A DNA stretch of 64,000 nt. Origin: Sphingomonas hengshuiensis. GTDB taxonomy: Bacteria; Pseudomonadota; Alphaproteobacteria; Sphingomonadales; Sphingomonadaceae. A program made the translations under genes and the position numbers. Under the pieces are notes generated by a model. The model was not told the origin of the DNA, made no database searches, and was given only the letters and a program-made list of their open reading frames with translations. Where the stretch lies: the NCBI GenBank assembly GCA_003240755.1, contig QFNF01000003.1:71741-135740 (forward strand), in the 5' to 3' direction. Positions 32,891 through 41,619 of the stretch are shown here, piece after piece. The number at the start of each line of letters is the position of its first letter. The first letter of the stretch is position 1.

Positions 32891-33583
32891 CTATCCGTCG
32901 AGCTGCGCGAGCAGCGCCGCCGCCGCCGCCGTCTCGGCATCCTGTTTCGAGGTGCCGGTCGCTTCCGCCGATGCGAGCTTGCCGATGGTCACGCGGACGG
33001 TGAAGCGCGGGGCGTGGCCGGGGCCGCTCCGGTCGACGATCGCATAGTCGGGCGGGCGGCGGTTGTGCGCCGCGGCCCATTCCTGCAGCGCCGATTTCGG
33101 GTGGCGCGGCACGCGCAACTGCGCGTCGATCCGCGACCCCCACAACCGGCGGACGAGGTCGCGCGCGGGGTCATGGCCGTGGTCGAGATAGAAGGCACCG
33201 ATCAGCGCCTCCATCACGTCGCCCAGCACATTGTCGCTGTCGCCGGCACCGTCGTCGCGCGCCTGCTTGCCGAGTTTCAGATGCGGCACGACGCCGATCC
33301 CGCGCGCGATCTCTGCACAGACCGCGCCCGTCACCAGCGCGTTGAAGCGTTTCGACAATGCGCCTTCGGTTTCGGTCGGGAAACGGTCGTAGAGCCATTC
33401 GGCGATGACGAGGCCCAGCACCCGGTCGCCGAGGAATTCGAGCCGTTCATAGGTCGCGCGCGCGGTGCTGCCATGGGTCAGCGCGCGGGCATAATCGTCG
33501 ATCCGGGTCGGCGCGCGGCCCAGCGCCGTTTCGACCCAATGGGGCAGGGCGTCGCTCAGAAGCCTTCCCCGATCCGGTGCCAC
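32891..33583 (-). CDS. rnc: Ribonuclease III
   Basis: 230 residues if translation starts at the GTG at 33583, which lies inside the end of lepB; no ATG exists in frame after the lepB stop. The catalytic signature ERLEFLGDRVLGLVIAEWLY near residue 50 and DVMEALIGAFYLD near residue 125 carry the acidic metal ligands. The C-terminal dsRNA-binding domain ends with GTSKQDAETAAAAALLAQL. It cleaves double-stranded RNA in rRNA and mRNA processing. The lepB-rnc order is widely conserved; the usual next gene, era, is absent here since a PAP2 gene on the other strand follows. The exact start is unsure. Confidence 0.9.
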   Translation of the reverse strand: MAPDRGRLLSDALPHWVETALGRAPTRIDDYARALTHGSTARATYERLEFLGDRVLGLVIAEWLYDRFPTETEGALSKRFNALVTGAVCAEIARGIGVVPHLKLGKQARDDGAGDSDNVLGDVMEALIGAFYLDHGHDPARDLVRRLWGSRIDAQLRVPRHPKSALQEWAAAHNRRPPDYAIVDRSGPGHAPRFTVRVTIGKLASAEATGTSKQDAETAAAAALLAQLDG

Positions 33584-34413
33584 CGCGCGGCCGACACCCA
33601 GGTCCAGGGCAGCAGCCACTGTGCCGATCCGTCGGTCGAGAAGAAGTTCACGATCGCCTTCCCCTCGATATTCTCCAGCGGGACGATGCCGATACCGCCG
33701 CCTTCGCGTGCCGGGAAGCGGCTGTCGGCGCTGTCGTCGCGGTTGTCGCCCATCAGGAAGGCGTGGCCGGCGGGCACGGTGAACACCCCGGTATCGTCGG
33801 CCTCGGTCGTGCCGAGGTCGAGGACGTTGTAGCTCTTGCCGCCGGGCAGCGTCTCGCGGAACTGCGGATAGGCGCAGACCGGCCGGTCGGCGACGACGCG
33901 CTGGAAGGTGGCATCGCAATCGGTGTTGGGCGATACCGGCACGACGAAATCGGGCATCCGCTGCTTCGGGATCGCCTTTCCGTTCAGGAACAACTGGCCG
34001 CCGCGCATCTGCACCGTGTCGCCCGGGATGCCGATCACGCGCTTGATATAATCCTGTTTCGCGGTCGGCGGCGCCTTGAACACCACCACGTCGCCGCGCG
34101 CGGGCGTGCGCGGCAGGATGCGGCCGGGGATCAGCGGGATGCTCCACGGCAGCGAGTGCCGCGAATAGCCGTAGTTCCATTTGGTGATGAACAGATAGTC
34201 GCCGATCAGCAGCCGGGGCTGCATCGATCCCGAGGGAATCGAGAAGGGCGAGAACAGGAACGAGCGGATGATGAACACCACGATCGCCAGCTTGAGCAGG
34301 AAGACCATCAGGTCCGCCCCTTCCGAGCGCTGCGGCTTGGGGGTGGGCGCGGGCGGGGGCGGGGGCGGCGTGGGAGAAGCCGGGACGGGGTCGAGAGCCA
34401 TGGGGTGAGCCAT
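33556..34413 (-). CDS. lepB: Signal peptidase I
   Basis: 285 residues from the ATG at 34413 (an ATG at 34401 is an alternative). A proline-rich cytoplasmic N-terminus (PTPPPPPPAPTPKP) precedes one membrane segment at about 36-54. The catalytic serine is S63 in SIPSGSMQP and the general-base lysine is K124 in DYIKRVIGIPGD; box E, GDNRDDSADSRF, is near residue 223. It removes signal peptides from exported proteins at the inner membrane. It overlaps rnc. The extended frame upstream of 34413 is an artefact of the opposite-strand pgi gene. Confidence 0.94.
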   Translation of the reverse strand: MAHPMALDPVPASPTPPPPPPAPTPKPQRSEGADLMVFLLKLAIVVFIIRSFLFSPFSIPSGSMQPRLLIGDYLFITKWNYGYSRHSLPWSIPLIPGRILPRTPARGDVVVFKAPPTAKQDYIKRVIGIPGDTVQMRGGQLFLNGKAIPKQRMPDFVVPVSPNTDCDATFQRVVADRPVCAYPQFRETLPGGKSYNVLDLGTTEADDTGVFTVPAGHAFLMGDNRDDSADSRFPAREGGGIGIVPLENIEGKAIVNFFSTDGSAQWLLPWTWVSAARWHRIGEGF

Positions 34414-34436
34414 GCGTGCGACGGGGCGGGGCGTCA

Positions 34437-34479
34437 AGCGGGTTGGGCGTCGAGCGGGTTGGGCATGCAGCGGGTTGGG
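34437..34479. repeat. Three 16-bp spaced copies of AGCGGGTTGGG
   Basis: The 11-base word AGCGGGTTGGG begins at 34437, 34453 and 34469, exactly 16 bases apart, with changed bases between copies. It occupies the divergent gap between lepB and pgi. It could be tandem binding sites or a slippage repeat; I know of no regulator with this motif. Confidence 0.85.
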
Positions 34480-34558
34480 GGGCATCTCCACTGGACCTGC
34501 CCCCATCGTCCGCTCTAGGGCTGCGACCATCCTAACCGATGACAAGACGAGGGACGAC

Positions 34559-36055
34559 ATGGCGATGCAGGACTGGTCCGCGATCGAGGGGCTGACGCAG
34601 ACGAAGCTGACCGATCTGTTCGCGAACGATCCGGACCGGCTGGCCAGGCTGACCGTCGATGTCGGCGGGCTGCATTTCGATTTCGCCAAGACGCATCTCG
34701 ACGATGCGGCGATCGCGGCGTTCACCGGTCTGGCGACGACGATGGAACTGGGCGCCAGGCGGGATGCGCTGTTCGCCGGACAGGTCGTCAACGTGACGGA
34801 AGGTCGCGCCGCGACGCATACCGCCGAGCGCGGCGAGGGCAGTGCCGACGACGTGGCGCAGGCGCGTGCGTTCCAGGCGCGGATGCGGCAGGTGATCGAC
34901 GCGATCGAGGCTGATGCGTTCGGCCCCGTCCGCCACATCCTGCACGTCGGCATCGGCGGATCGGCGCTCGGCCCCGACCTGATCTTCGACGCGCTGGGCC
35001 GTGACGAGGACAGGTATGACGTCGCGATCGTATCGAACGTCGACGGCGTGGCGATGGAGGAGGCGGTCAAGGGCTTCGACCCCGCAGCCACGCTGCTGGT
35101 CGTCGCCTCCAAGACCTTCACCACGACCGAGACGATGCTGAACGCGGAGTCGGCGATGGCGTGGATGCGCGAGGGCGGGGTCGAGGACCCCTATGGCCGC
35201 GTCATCGCGCTGACCGCCGCACCGGACCGGGCGGTGGAATGGGGCGTCGACGAAACCCGCGTGCTGCCGTTCGCCGAATCGGTCGGCGGGCGCTATTCGC
35301 TGTGGTCGACGCTGGGCTTTCCGTTCGCGCTGGCGCTAGGGTTCCAGGCCTATGAGGAACTGCTGGAAGGCGCGGCCGAGATGGACCGGCATTTCCGGCT
35401 GACCGAACCGGCGCGCAACGCACCGGTGCTCGCCGCCTTTGCCGACCTGTATTATTCGCAGGTCCGGGGATGCGAGACGCGCGCGACCTTTGCCTATGAC
35501 GAACGGCTGCGGCTGCTGCCCTCCTATCTCCAGCAACTGGAGATGGAATCGAACGGCAAGTCGGTGACGGCCGCCGGGGAACCGCTGGCGCGCAATTCGG
35601 CGGCGATCACGTGGGGCGGGGTCGGTACCGATGCGCAGCATGCGGTGTTCCAGCTTTTGCATCAGGGCACGCGGATCGTGCCGCTGGAATTCGTCGCGGT
35701 GGTGGAGGCGGGCGATACGCTGGACCCCGCGCACCACCGGCAGTTGCTGCTCAACGCCTTTGCCCAGGGCGCGGCGCTGATGGCGGGCAAGGCCAATGAC
35801 GATCCGGCGCGCGCCTATGCCGGCGACCGGCCGTCGTCGACGATCCTGTTGCAGGATCTGGACGCGCGGACGCTGGGCGCGCTGATCGCGTTCTACGAGG
35901 CGCGGGTGTTCGTGAATGCCGCGCTGCTCGGCATCAATCCGTTCGACCAGTTCGGTGTCGAGCTGGGCAAGGAAATGGCGAAGGCAGCCGATCGCGGCGG
36001 TCAGACGTTCGATGCGTCGACCAACGACCTTCTGGCACGGGCAGGACTTGCATGA
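34559..36055 (+). CDS. pgi: Glucose-6-phosphate isomerase
   Basis: 498 residues from the ATG at 34559 (second ATG at 34565), preceded by ACGAGGGA. It shows the sugar-phosphate isomerase blocks GIGGSALGPDLIFDAL near residue 126, VASKTFTTTETMLNA near residue 182, the signature TWGGVGTDAQHAVFQ near residue 352, and NPFDQFGVELGKEMAK near residue 461. It interconverts glucose-6-phosphate and fructose-6-phosphate. The ATGA overlap with gor couples sugar phosphate flow with glutathione reduction in expression, a pairing seen in several alphaproteobacteria. Length is slightly short of E. coli Pgi (549). Confidence 0.94.
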   Translation: MAMQDWSAIEGLTQTKLTDLFANDPDRLARLTVDVGGLHFDFAKTHLDDAAIAAFTGLATTMELGARRDALFAGQVVNVTEGRAATHTAERGEGSADDVAQARAFQARMRQVIDAIEADAFGPVRHILHVGIGGSALGPDLIFDALGRDEDRYDVAIVSNVDGVAMEEAVKGFDPAATLLVVASKTFTTTETMLNAESAMAWMREGGVEDPYGRVIALTAAPDRAVEWGVDETRVLPFAESVGGRYSLWSTLGFPFALALGFQAYEELLEGAAEMDRHFRLTEPARNAPVLAAFADLYYSQVRGCETRATFAYDERLRLLPSYLQQLEMESNGKSVTAAGEPLARNSAAITWGGVGTDAQHAVFQLLHQGTRIVPLEFVAVVEAGDTLDPAHHRQLLLNAFAQGAALMAGKANDDPARAYAGDRPSSTILLQDLDARTLGALIAFYEARVFVNAALLGINPFDQFGVELGKEMAKAADRGGQTFDASTNDLLARAGLA

Positions 36056-37401
36056 GCGATTACGACTACGACCTCTTCGTCATCGGCGCGGGATCGGGCG
36101 GCACCCGCGCCGCGCGCGTATCGGCGGCGTACGGTGCGAAAGTGGCGGTGGCGGAGGAGTATCGCGTCGGCGGCACCTGCGTCATCCGCGGCTGCGTGCC
36201 CAAGAAGCTGCTGGTGTATGGCGCGCATTTTGCCGAGGACCTGCGCGATGCGAACGCGTTCGGCTGGGACGTGCCGGCGCAGTGCGACTTTTCATGGGCC
36301 AGGCTGCGCGACAATGTGCTGGGCGAGGTCGACCGGATCAACGGCGCCTATACGTCGACGCTGGAGAATCACGGGGTCGAGATCATCCCCGAACGCGCGA
36401 CCGTGACGGGGCCGCATTCGGTGAAGCTGGCGGGCGGGCGCGAGGTGACGGCCGAGCGTATCCTGATCGCGGTCGGGGCCACGCCGGCGGTGCCGGGCTG
36501 TCCGGGGGCGGAACATGGCATCACCTCGAACGAGGCGTTCCACCTCGACGGCATTCCCAGGCGTATCCTGATCGCGGGCGCGGGCTATATCGCCAACGAG
36601 TTCGCCGGCGTGTTCCACCAGTTCGGCGCGCACGTCATCCTCATCAACCGCACCGACGTGATCCTGCGCGGTTATGACGAATCGATCCGCGACCGGCTGT
36701 TGCAGATTTCGATGACCAAGGGGATCGAGTTCCGCTTCCACGCCGAGTTCGAGGGGATCGAGAAGGGCGATGACGGCTGCCTGACGGTCAGCATGTCGAA
36801 CCATGAACCGGTGACGGTCGACATGGTGATGTTCGCGACCGGGCGCGTTCCCAACACCGAAGGGCTGGGGCTGGAAACGGCGGGCGTCGAGCTGGACGGC
36901 AAGGGCGCGGTAAAGGTGAACGCGCAGGCGCAATCGTCCTGCCCGTCCATCTATGCGGTCGGTGACGTGACCAACCGCGTACAGTTGACCCCGGTCGCCA
37001 TCCGCGAGGGGCAGGCGTTCGCCGACCGGACCTATGGCGGCAGGGACGTGGACGTCGATTATGACTGTATCCCGAGCGCGGTGTTCAGCCATCCGCCTAT
37101 GGCCGGCGTCGGCATGACCGAGGGCGAGGCGAAGACGAAGCTGGGGTCGGTCAAGGTGTATCTGTCCGACTTCCGCCCGATGAAGAACGTGCTGGCCGGC
37201 CGCAACGAACGCGCGCTGTACAAGATGATCTGCGAGGAGACGACCGGGCGGATCGTCGGGCTGCACATGATCGGGCCGGACGCCCCGGAAATCCTGCAGG
37301 CGGCCGCGATCGCGGTGAAGGCCGGGCTGACCAAGGAAGCGTTCGACCAGACGGTCGCGCTGCATCCGACGATGGCCGAGGAACTGGTGCTGATGAAGTA
37401 G
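36052..37401 (+). CDS. gor: Glutathione-disulfide reductase
   Basis: 449 residues. FAD fold VIGAGSGGTRAA at residues 10-21, redox-active cysteines C43 and C48 in GGTCVIRGCVPKK, NADPH domain IAGAGYIANEFAG near residue 172, SIYAVGDVTN near residue 300, and the C-terminal active-site histidine in ALHPTMAEE. The last motif comes from the partner subunit in the dimer. It reduces oxidised glutathione with NADPH in the cytoplasm. Alternative flavin disulfide reductases such as mercuric reductase or trypanothione reductase are less likely because of the tail and surrounding sequence. It is coupled to pgi. Confidence 0.94.
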   Translation: MSDYDYDLFVIGAGSGGTRAARVSAAYGAKVAVAEEYRVGGTCVIRGCVPKKLLVYGAHFAEDLRDANAFGWDVPAQCDFSWARLRDNVLGEVDRINGAYTSTLENHGVEIIPERATVTGPHSVKLAGGREVTAERILIAVGATPAVPGCPGAEHGITSNEAFHLDGIPRRILIAGAGYIANEFAGVFHQFGAHVILINRTDVILRGYDESIRDRLLQISMTKGIEFRFHAEFEGIEKGDDGCLTVSMSNHEPVTVDMVMFATGRVPNTEGLGLETAGVELDGKGAVKVNAQAQSSCPSIYAVGDVTNRVQLTPVAIREGQAFADRTYGGRDVDVDYDCIPSAVFSHPPMAGVGMTEGEAKTKLGSVKVYLSDFRPMKNVLAGRNERALYKMICEETTGRIVGLHMIGPDAPEILQAAAIAVKAGLTKEAFDQTVALHPTMAEELVLMK

Positions 37402-37405
37402 GCCC

Positions 37406-37552
37406 AAATCCTCCCCATGGAATGGGGAGGGGGACCGTCCGGCGTAGCCGGATGGTGGAGGGGCATCGCCACCGTCGGAACGGCTGCGTTTGTGGCGACA
37501 CCCCTCCACCATGCTGCGCATGGTCCCCCTCCCCGCGGAGCGGGGAGGATTT
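37406..37552. repeat. Full copy of the dispersed palindromic element (A)
   Basis: 147 bases with perfect 11-base ends AAATCCTCCCC / GGGGAGGATTT. The left half has GGGGGACCGTCCGGCGTAGC and GGTGGAGGGG; the right half mirrors it with CCCCTCCACCATGCTGCGCA and TGGTCCCCC. It lies between the convergent gor and symporter genes, and its right end touches the symporter stop codon (37554-37552). It could act as a bidirectional transcription stop. Confidence 0.9.
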
Positions 37553-38817
37553 TAGCCTTCCGCCAAGATCGCGTCCGCCTCGCTCAACCGGTCGCCGCCG
37601 ACGCGTTCGCCGATCGTCGCGGTCACGGCGACGTTCATCGTCACGTTGCCCAGCGTCCGGACGATGTCGGGCAGCGTCTCTACCGCGACCAGCAGTGCCA
37701 GCGGTTCGACCGGCACCCCCATCGCGACGGCGATCGGCGCGATCGAGGAGACGAAGCTGATCTGGCCGGGCAGGCTGGCCGCGCCCATCGTCGTGATCGC
37801 GCCCGCGGCGATGCCGGCGGCGATCTGCCCGGCGCCCAGCGGCACGCCGAACACATGCGCGACATAGAGCGCGACGCCGAGGTTCATCGCCGGCCCGGTC
37901 GCGCGGAACAGCGCCACCGCCATCGGCAGCACCACGCCCGACGTGGCGACCGGCACGCCGATATCGGCCGATCCCTTCAGCATCGCCGGCAGCGAGGCGA
38001 GCGAGCTCTGCGTCGAGATCGCGACCGCCTGTGCCGGCGTCGTCGCCTTGAGGAAGCGGCCGATCGACACCCGCCCGCCGAAGCGCGCCAGCGGATAGGC
38101 GAGCAGCCAGATGCCCATCCCGACGCTCATCAGCACCAGCACATAATGGACCAGCGCCCCGAACGCGGCGGTGCCGGCCCGCGCGCCGACGACATAGCCG
38201 AGCGCGAACACGCCGATCGGCCCCAGCCACAGGACCCAGTTGATGACGATCAGCATCGTGTCGGCGATCGCCTGGAACAGCCGCACCAGCACGCCGCGAT
38301 GGTCCTGCGGCAGCCGGGTGAGCGCGAAGCCGAAGACCAGCGTGAACAGGATCAGCGGCAGGAACTGGTCGTTCGCCGCCGCCGCCACCGGATTGGTCGG
38401 CACGATCGCGACGAGGAAGTCGGTGAACGGCGGCACCTCTTCCGCGGGCGCGGCGGTGCCGAAGGTCGCGCGGAGCGCCTCCGCCGCGGTGTTTCCCAGC
38501 GGGAACAGGTCGAGCAGCGTGAGGGTCAACAGCGCGCCCAGCGCCGACGAGGTCCACAGGATCGCGACGAACAGCAGCAGCGACCGCGTCGCGATGCGGC
38601 CGGCGCGCGCCGCCTCCGCCGTCTGGGCGATGCCGGTGACGAGCAGCGCCACGACCAGCGGCACGATCGTCATGCGCAGGGCGTTCAGCCACGCGGTGCC
38701 GATCGGCTCGGCAATGGCGATGCCCGACAGCGCGGTATCGGGCAATCGCCCCGCCAGGACGATGCCCAGCGCCAGCCCCGCGCCCAGTCCCGCCAGAATT
38801 CGTGTCGCCTGCGACAT
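37552..38817 (-). CDS. Dicarboxylate/amino-acid:cation symporter (DAACS family)
   Basis: 421 residues, hydrophobic throughout, with eight transmembrane helices and two re-entrant hairpins expected for this fold. Recognisable parts are the GIAQTAEAARAGRIATRSL region, IVPTNPVAAAANDQFLPLIL, the hairpin-1 region STQSSLASLPAM, and the terminal DIVRTLGNVTMNV in TM8, matching the D-x2-R-T-x2-N core. The TM7 NMDGT ion-binding motif of GltPh/DctA is replaced by AMNLGVA. This suggests altered cation coupling or a different substrate. It faces gor tail-to-tail and is divergent from glmM. Substrate is unknown. Confidence 0.85.
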   Translation of the reverse strand: MSQATRILAGLGAGLALGIVLAGRLPDTALSGIAIAEPIGTAWLNALRMTIVPLVVALLVTGIAQTAEAARAGRIATRSLLLFVAILWTSSALGALLTLTLLDLFPLGNTAAEALRATFGTAAPAEEVPPFTDFLVAIVPTNPVAAAANDQFLPLILFTLVFGFALTRLPQDHRGVLVRLFQAIADTMLIVINWVLWLGPIGVFALGYVVGARAGTAAFGALVHYVLVLMSVGMGIWLLAYPLARFGGRVSIGRFLKATTPAQAVAISTQSSLASLPAMLKGSADIGVPVATSGVVLPMAVALFRATGPAMNLGVALYVAHVFGVPLGAGQIAAGIAAGAITTMGAASLPGQISFVSSIAPIAVAMGVPVEPLALLVAVETLPDIVRTLGNVTMNVAVTATIGERVGGDRLSEADAILAEG

Positions 38818-38888
38818 GCTCGCCCTTTTGATAAAGAGGCGGTAATAGCTCCGCCGATCGATCGCTCAACCTGAAGGCGTATGTGACG

Positions 38889-40229
38889 ATGGCAAGGAAA
38901 TATTTCGGCACCGACGGGATTCGCGGGCTGACCAACACCCGTCCGATGACCGCCGAGATGGCGATGCGCATCGGCATGGCGGCGGGCGCGCACTTCCGCC
39001 GGGGCGATCACCGCCACCGCGTGGTGATCGGCAAGGATACGCGGCTGTCGGGCTATATGCTCGAAAACGCGATGGTCGCGGGCTTCACCTCGGTCGGGAT
39101 GGACGTGGTGCTGGTCGGCCCGCTGCCGACGCCGGCGGTGGCGATGCTGACCCATTCGATGCGCGCCGACATGGGGGTGATGATCTCCGCCAGCCACAAT
39201 CCGTACCAGGACAACGGCATCAAGCTGTTCGGCCCGGACGGCTACAAGCTGTCCGACGCCGACGAGCTGGCGATCGAGGCGCTGATCGACAGCGACGTCG
39301 ACCTGGCGGCACCGGGCAATATCGGCCGCGCCAAGCGGATCGAGGACGCGCGCGGCCGTTACATCCACTTCGCCAAGTCGACCTTTCCCGAGAACCTGCG
39401 CCTCGACGGGATGAAGCTGGTCGTCGATTGTGCGAACGGCGCGGCGTACAATGTCGCGCCGTCGGCGTTGTGGGAACTGGGCGCGGAGGTGATCGCGATC
39501 GGCGTGACCCCCGATGGCAAGAACATCAACGACCGCGTCGGATCGACCGCGCCGCAGGTCCTGTCGGAAACCGTCGTGGCGTCGGGCGCGCAGGTCGGCA
39601 TCGCGCTGGACGGCGACGCCGACCGGCTGATCGTGGTCGACGAAGCGGGCCGGGTGATCGACGGCGACCAGTTGATGGCGACGATCGCCGCCGGATGGGC
39701 CCGCGCCGGACGGTTGCAGGGCGGCGGGCTGGTCGCGACGGTGATGTCGAACCTCGGGCTGGAGCGGCATCTGTCGGCGCAGGGGCTGGGGCTGGTCCGC
39801 ACCGCGGTCGGCGACCGCCATGTCCTCGAAAAGATGCGGACGGCGGGCTATAATGTCGGCGGCGAACAGTCGGGGCATATCATCCTGTCCGACTATGCGA
39901 CGACCGGCGACGGGCTGGTCGCGGCGTTGCAGGTGCTGGCGGAAATCCAGCGCGCCGGGGCACCGGCCAGCGAAGTGCTGCACCGGTTCGATCCGTTGCC
40001 GCAGCTTTTGAAGAATGTCCGCTTCGCCGGGGGCAGGCCGCTCGACGACCCGCGGGTGAGGGATGTGGTCGCGGGCGTGGAGGCCGAACTGACGGGGCGC
40101 GGGCGGCTGGTGCTGCGCGCGTCGGGGACCGAGCCGGTGATCCGGGTCATGGCGGAGGGCGACGACGCGGGCCATGTCGAACAGATGGTCGATCGCATCT
40201 GCGACGCGGTGCGGCAGGCGGCGGCCTGA
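38889..40229 (+). CDS. glmM: Phosphoglucosamine mutase
   Basis: 446 residues from the ATG at 38889, which gives the standard [13 protein letters not shown] start; a GTG two codons upstream is possible. The phosphoserine is S102 in [19 protein letters not shown]. The metal loop ALDGDADRL near residue 240 and the sugar/phosphate-binding [15 protein letters not shown] near residue 403 are intact. It converts glucosamine-6-phosphate to glucosamine-1-phosphate for peptidoglycan and lipid A. It overlaps the next small gene by TGATG. The usual alphaproteobacterial neighbours folP and ftsH are not immediately adjacent, though folP appears at 43636. Confidence 0.95.
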   Translation: MARKYFGTDGIRGLTNTRPMTAEMAMRIGMAAGAHFRRGDHRHRVVIGKDTRLSGYMLENAMVAGFTSVGMDVVLVGPLPTPAVAMLTHSMRADMGVMISASHNPYQDNGIKLFGPDGYKLSDADELAIEALIDSDVDLAAPGNIGRAKRIEDARGRYIHFAKSTFPENLRLDGMKLVVDCANGAAYNVAPSALWELGAEVIAIGVTPDGKNINDRVGSTAPQVLSETVVASGAQVGIALDGDADRLIVVDEAGRVIDGDQLMATIAAGWARAGRLQGGGLVATVMSNLGLERHLSAQGLGLVRTAVGDRHVLEKMRTAGYNVGGEQSGHIILSDYATTGDGLVAALQVLAEIQRAGAPASEVLHRFDPLPQLLKNVRFAGGRPLDDPRVRDVVAGVEAELTGRGRLVLRASGTEPVIRVMAEGDDAGHVEQMVDRICDAVRQAAA

Positions 40230-40405
40230 TGCTGGACATGAAACCGGCGTGCGAGCGGTGCGACGTGCCGCTGCCGGCGGCGGCGCACGGGGCGTTCATC
40301 TGTTCGCACGAATGCACGTTCTGCGCGCAATGCGCCGACGAATTCGACGAGGTCTGTCCGAACTGCCGGGGGGAACTGGTCGACCGGCCGACGCGGCGCA
40401 AGTAA
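40229..40405 (+). CDS. Small DUF1272 zinc-binding protein (58 aa)
   Basis: The frame reads [20 protein letters not shown], then GAFICSHECTFCAQCADEFD and EVCPNCRGELVDRPTRRK. The cysteine pattern C-x2-C ... C-x3-C-x2-C-x2-C ... C-x2-C, ending in CPNCRGEL and RP, is that of DUF1272, a small zinc-ribbon-like family. The start is fixed by TGATG overlap with glmM, so it is translationally coupled. Eight cysteines suggest two metal sites. The function is unknown. It is short enough to be skipped by many gene finders. Confidence 0.88.
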   Translation: MLDMKPACERCDVPLPAAAHGAFICSHECTFCAQCADEFDEVCPNCRGELVDRPTRRK

Positions 40406-40430
40406 GTCCTCCCCGTGGCGGGGAGGACTT
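40404..40430. repeat. Short perfect palindrome, end-type unit of the dispersed element
   Basis: AAGTCCTCCCCG-TGG-CGGGGAGGACTT is a perfect 12-base inverted repeat with a 3-base loop. It begins within the TAA stop of the DUF1272 gene and ends in TTT. It resembles the outer hairpin of the larger elements and works as a plausible terminator for the glmM operon. Confidence 0.85.
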
Positions 40431-40464
40431 TCAACGCCCCCCCGCCGCTGCTAACCCCACGCCC

Positions 40465-41619
40465 ATGACCACATCCCGTATCCTGATCGTCGCCGGTTCC
40501 GATTCCGGCGGGGGCGCCGGTATCCAGGCGGATATCAAGACCGCGACGATGCTGGGCGCGCATGCGATGACCGCGATCACCGCGATCACCGCGCAGAACA
40601 CGCTGGGCGTCGATGCGGTCCACGCCGTCCCGACCGACATGGTGATGGCACAGGTCGATGCGGTGGTACGCGACATCGGCGTCGATGCGGTGAAGATCGG
40701 CATGATCGGATCGGCGCGCACCGCGCATGCGCTGGCCGACCGGCTGCGCGACCTGCGCGGCATTCCGGTGGTGTTCGATCCCGTCATGATCGCCACCAGC
40801 GGGGCGCGGCTGGCCGACGAGGCGACCGTCGCCGCGTTCGAGCGGCTGATGGCGGTGGCGACGGTAGCGACGCCGAACCTGCCCGAACTGGCGGCGCTGG
40901 GCGGGGTCGATCCGATCCTCGAGCGTGGCTGTGCGGTGCTGGCCAAGGGCGGGCATGGCGCGGGCGAGGTGCTGGTCGACCGGCTGCACCAGCGTGGGGC
41001 CGGTGTCGCGCCACTGGTCGAATGGTCTTCGCCCCGTATCGACGGCATGGCGACGCATGGCACCGGCTGTACCCTGTCGACCGCGATCGCGTGCGAACTG
41101 GCCAGGGAATGGACGCTGGCCGAGGCGATCGGCCGCGCGCGCGGCTTCGTGCGGATCGCGATGCTGGGGGCCGACGAACTGGGCCGCGGCGCGGGACCGA
41201 TGGCGCAGCAGGGGGTGCGGCTGGACCTCAACCAGTCGCGCTGGTCGCCGATGCTGAACCAGGTGACGGTGCCGGCCAGCGACGTGCCGGCCAGCGAGCA
41301 TTTCTACCGCCTGCTCGGCCTCAAAACGATCGTTCGTTCCAGCCGCCGCTATGCCCGGTTCGAGAGCGAGGGCGGGGCGACCTTTTCGATCGAGATGACC
41401 GACGAGCGCAAGGTGCCGGCGGTCTATTTCGAGGTCGGCGACCTGAACGTCGTGGTCCATTACCTCAAGGGGCAGGGGCTGTCGTTCGCGCAGGAGCCGA
41501 TCGACCGGCCCTGGGGCTGGCGCGAGGCGCGGCTGTTCGACCCGGCGGGGAACGAGGTGTGCCTGTACCAGGCGGGCGAGATGCGGCGCTTTCCACCGTG
41601 GCGCATCGCCGATGCCTGA
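40465..41619 (+). CDS. thiD: Fusion of HMP-phosphate kinase (ThiD) and a VOC/glyoxalase-fold domain
   Basis: 384 residues. Residues 1-258 are a complete ThiD domain: VAGSDSGGGAGIQADIKT at the start, VVFDPVMIATSG near residue 103, and the anion hole THGTGCTLS with C202 near residue 202, ending GRGAGPM as ThiD usually does. Without any stop, residues 263-372 form a VOC domain (MLNQVTVPASDVPASEHFYR to DPAGNEVCLYQ). ThiD phosphorylates hydroxymethylpyrimidine phosphate in thiamine synthesis. Fusion to VOC is not the standard architecture; the VOC part lacks the typical metal histidine in its first strand. It overlaps rnhB by eight bases. Confidence 0.88.
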   Translation: MTTSRILIVAGSDSGGGAGIQADIKTATMLGAHAMTAITAITAQNTLGVDAVHAVPTDMVMAQVDAVVRDIGVDAVKIGMIGSARTAHALADRLRDLRGIPVVFDPVMIATSGARLADEATVAAFERLMAVATVATPNLPELAALGGVDPILERGCAVLAKGGHGAGEVLVDRLHQRGAGVAPLVEWSSPRIDGMATHGTGCTLSTAIACELAREWTLAEAIGRARGFVRIAMLGADELGRGAGPMAQQGVRLDLNQSRWSPMLNQVTVPASDVPASEHFYRLLGLKTIVRSSRRYARFESEGGATFSIEMTDERKVPAVYFEVGDLNVVVHYLKGQGLSFAQEPIDRPWGWREARLFDPAGNEVCLYQAGEMRRFPPWRIADA

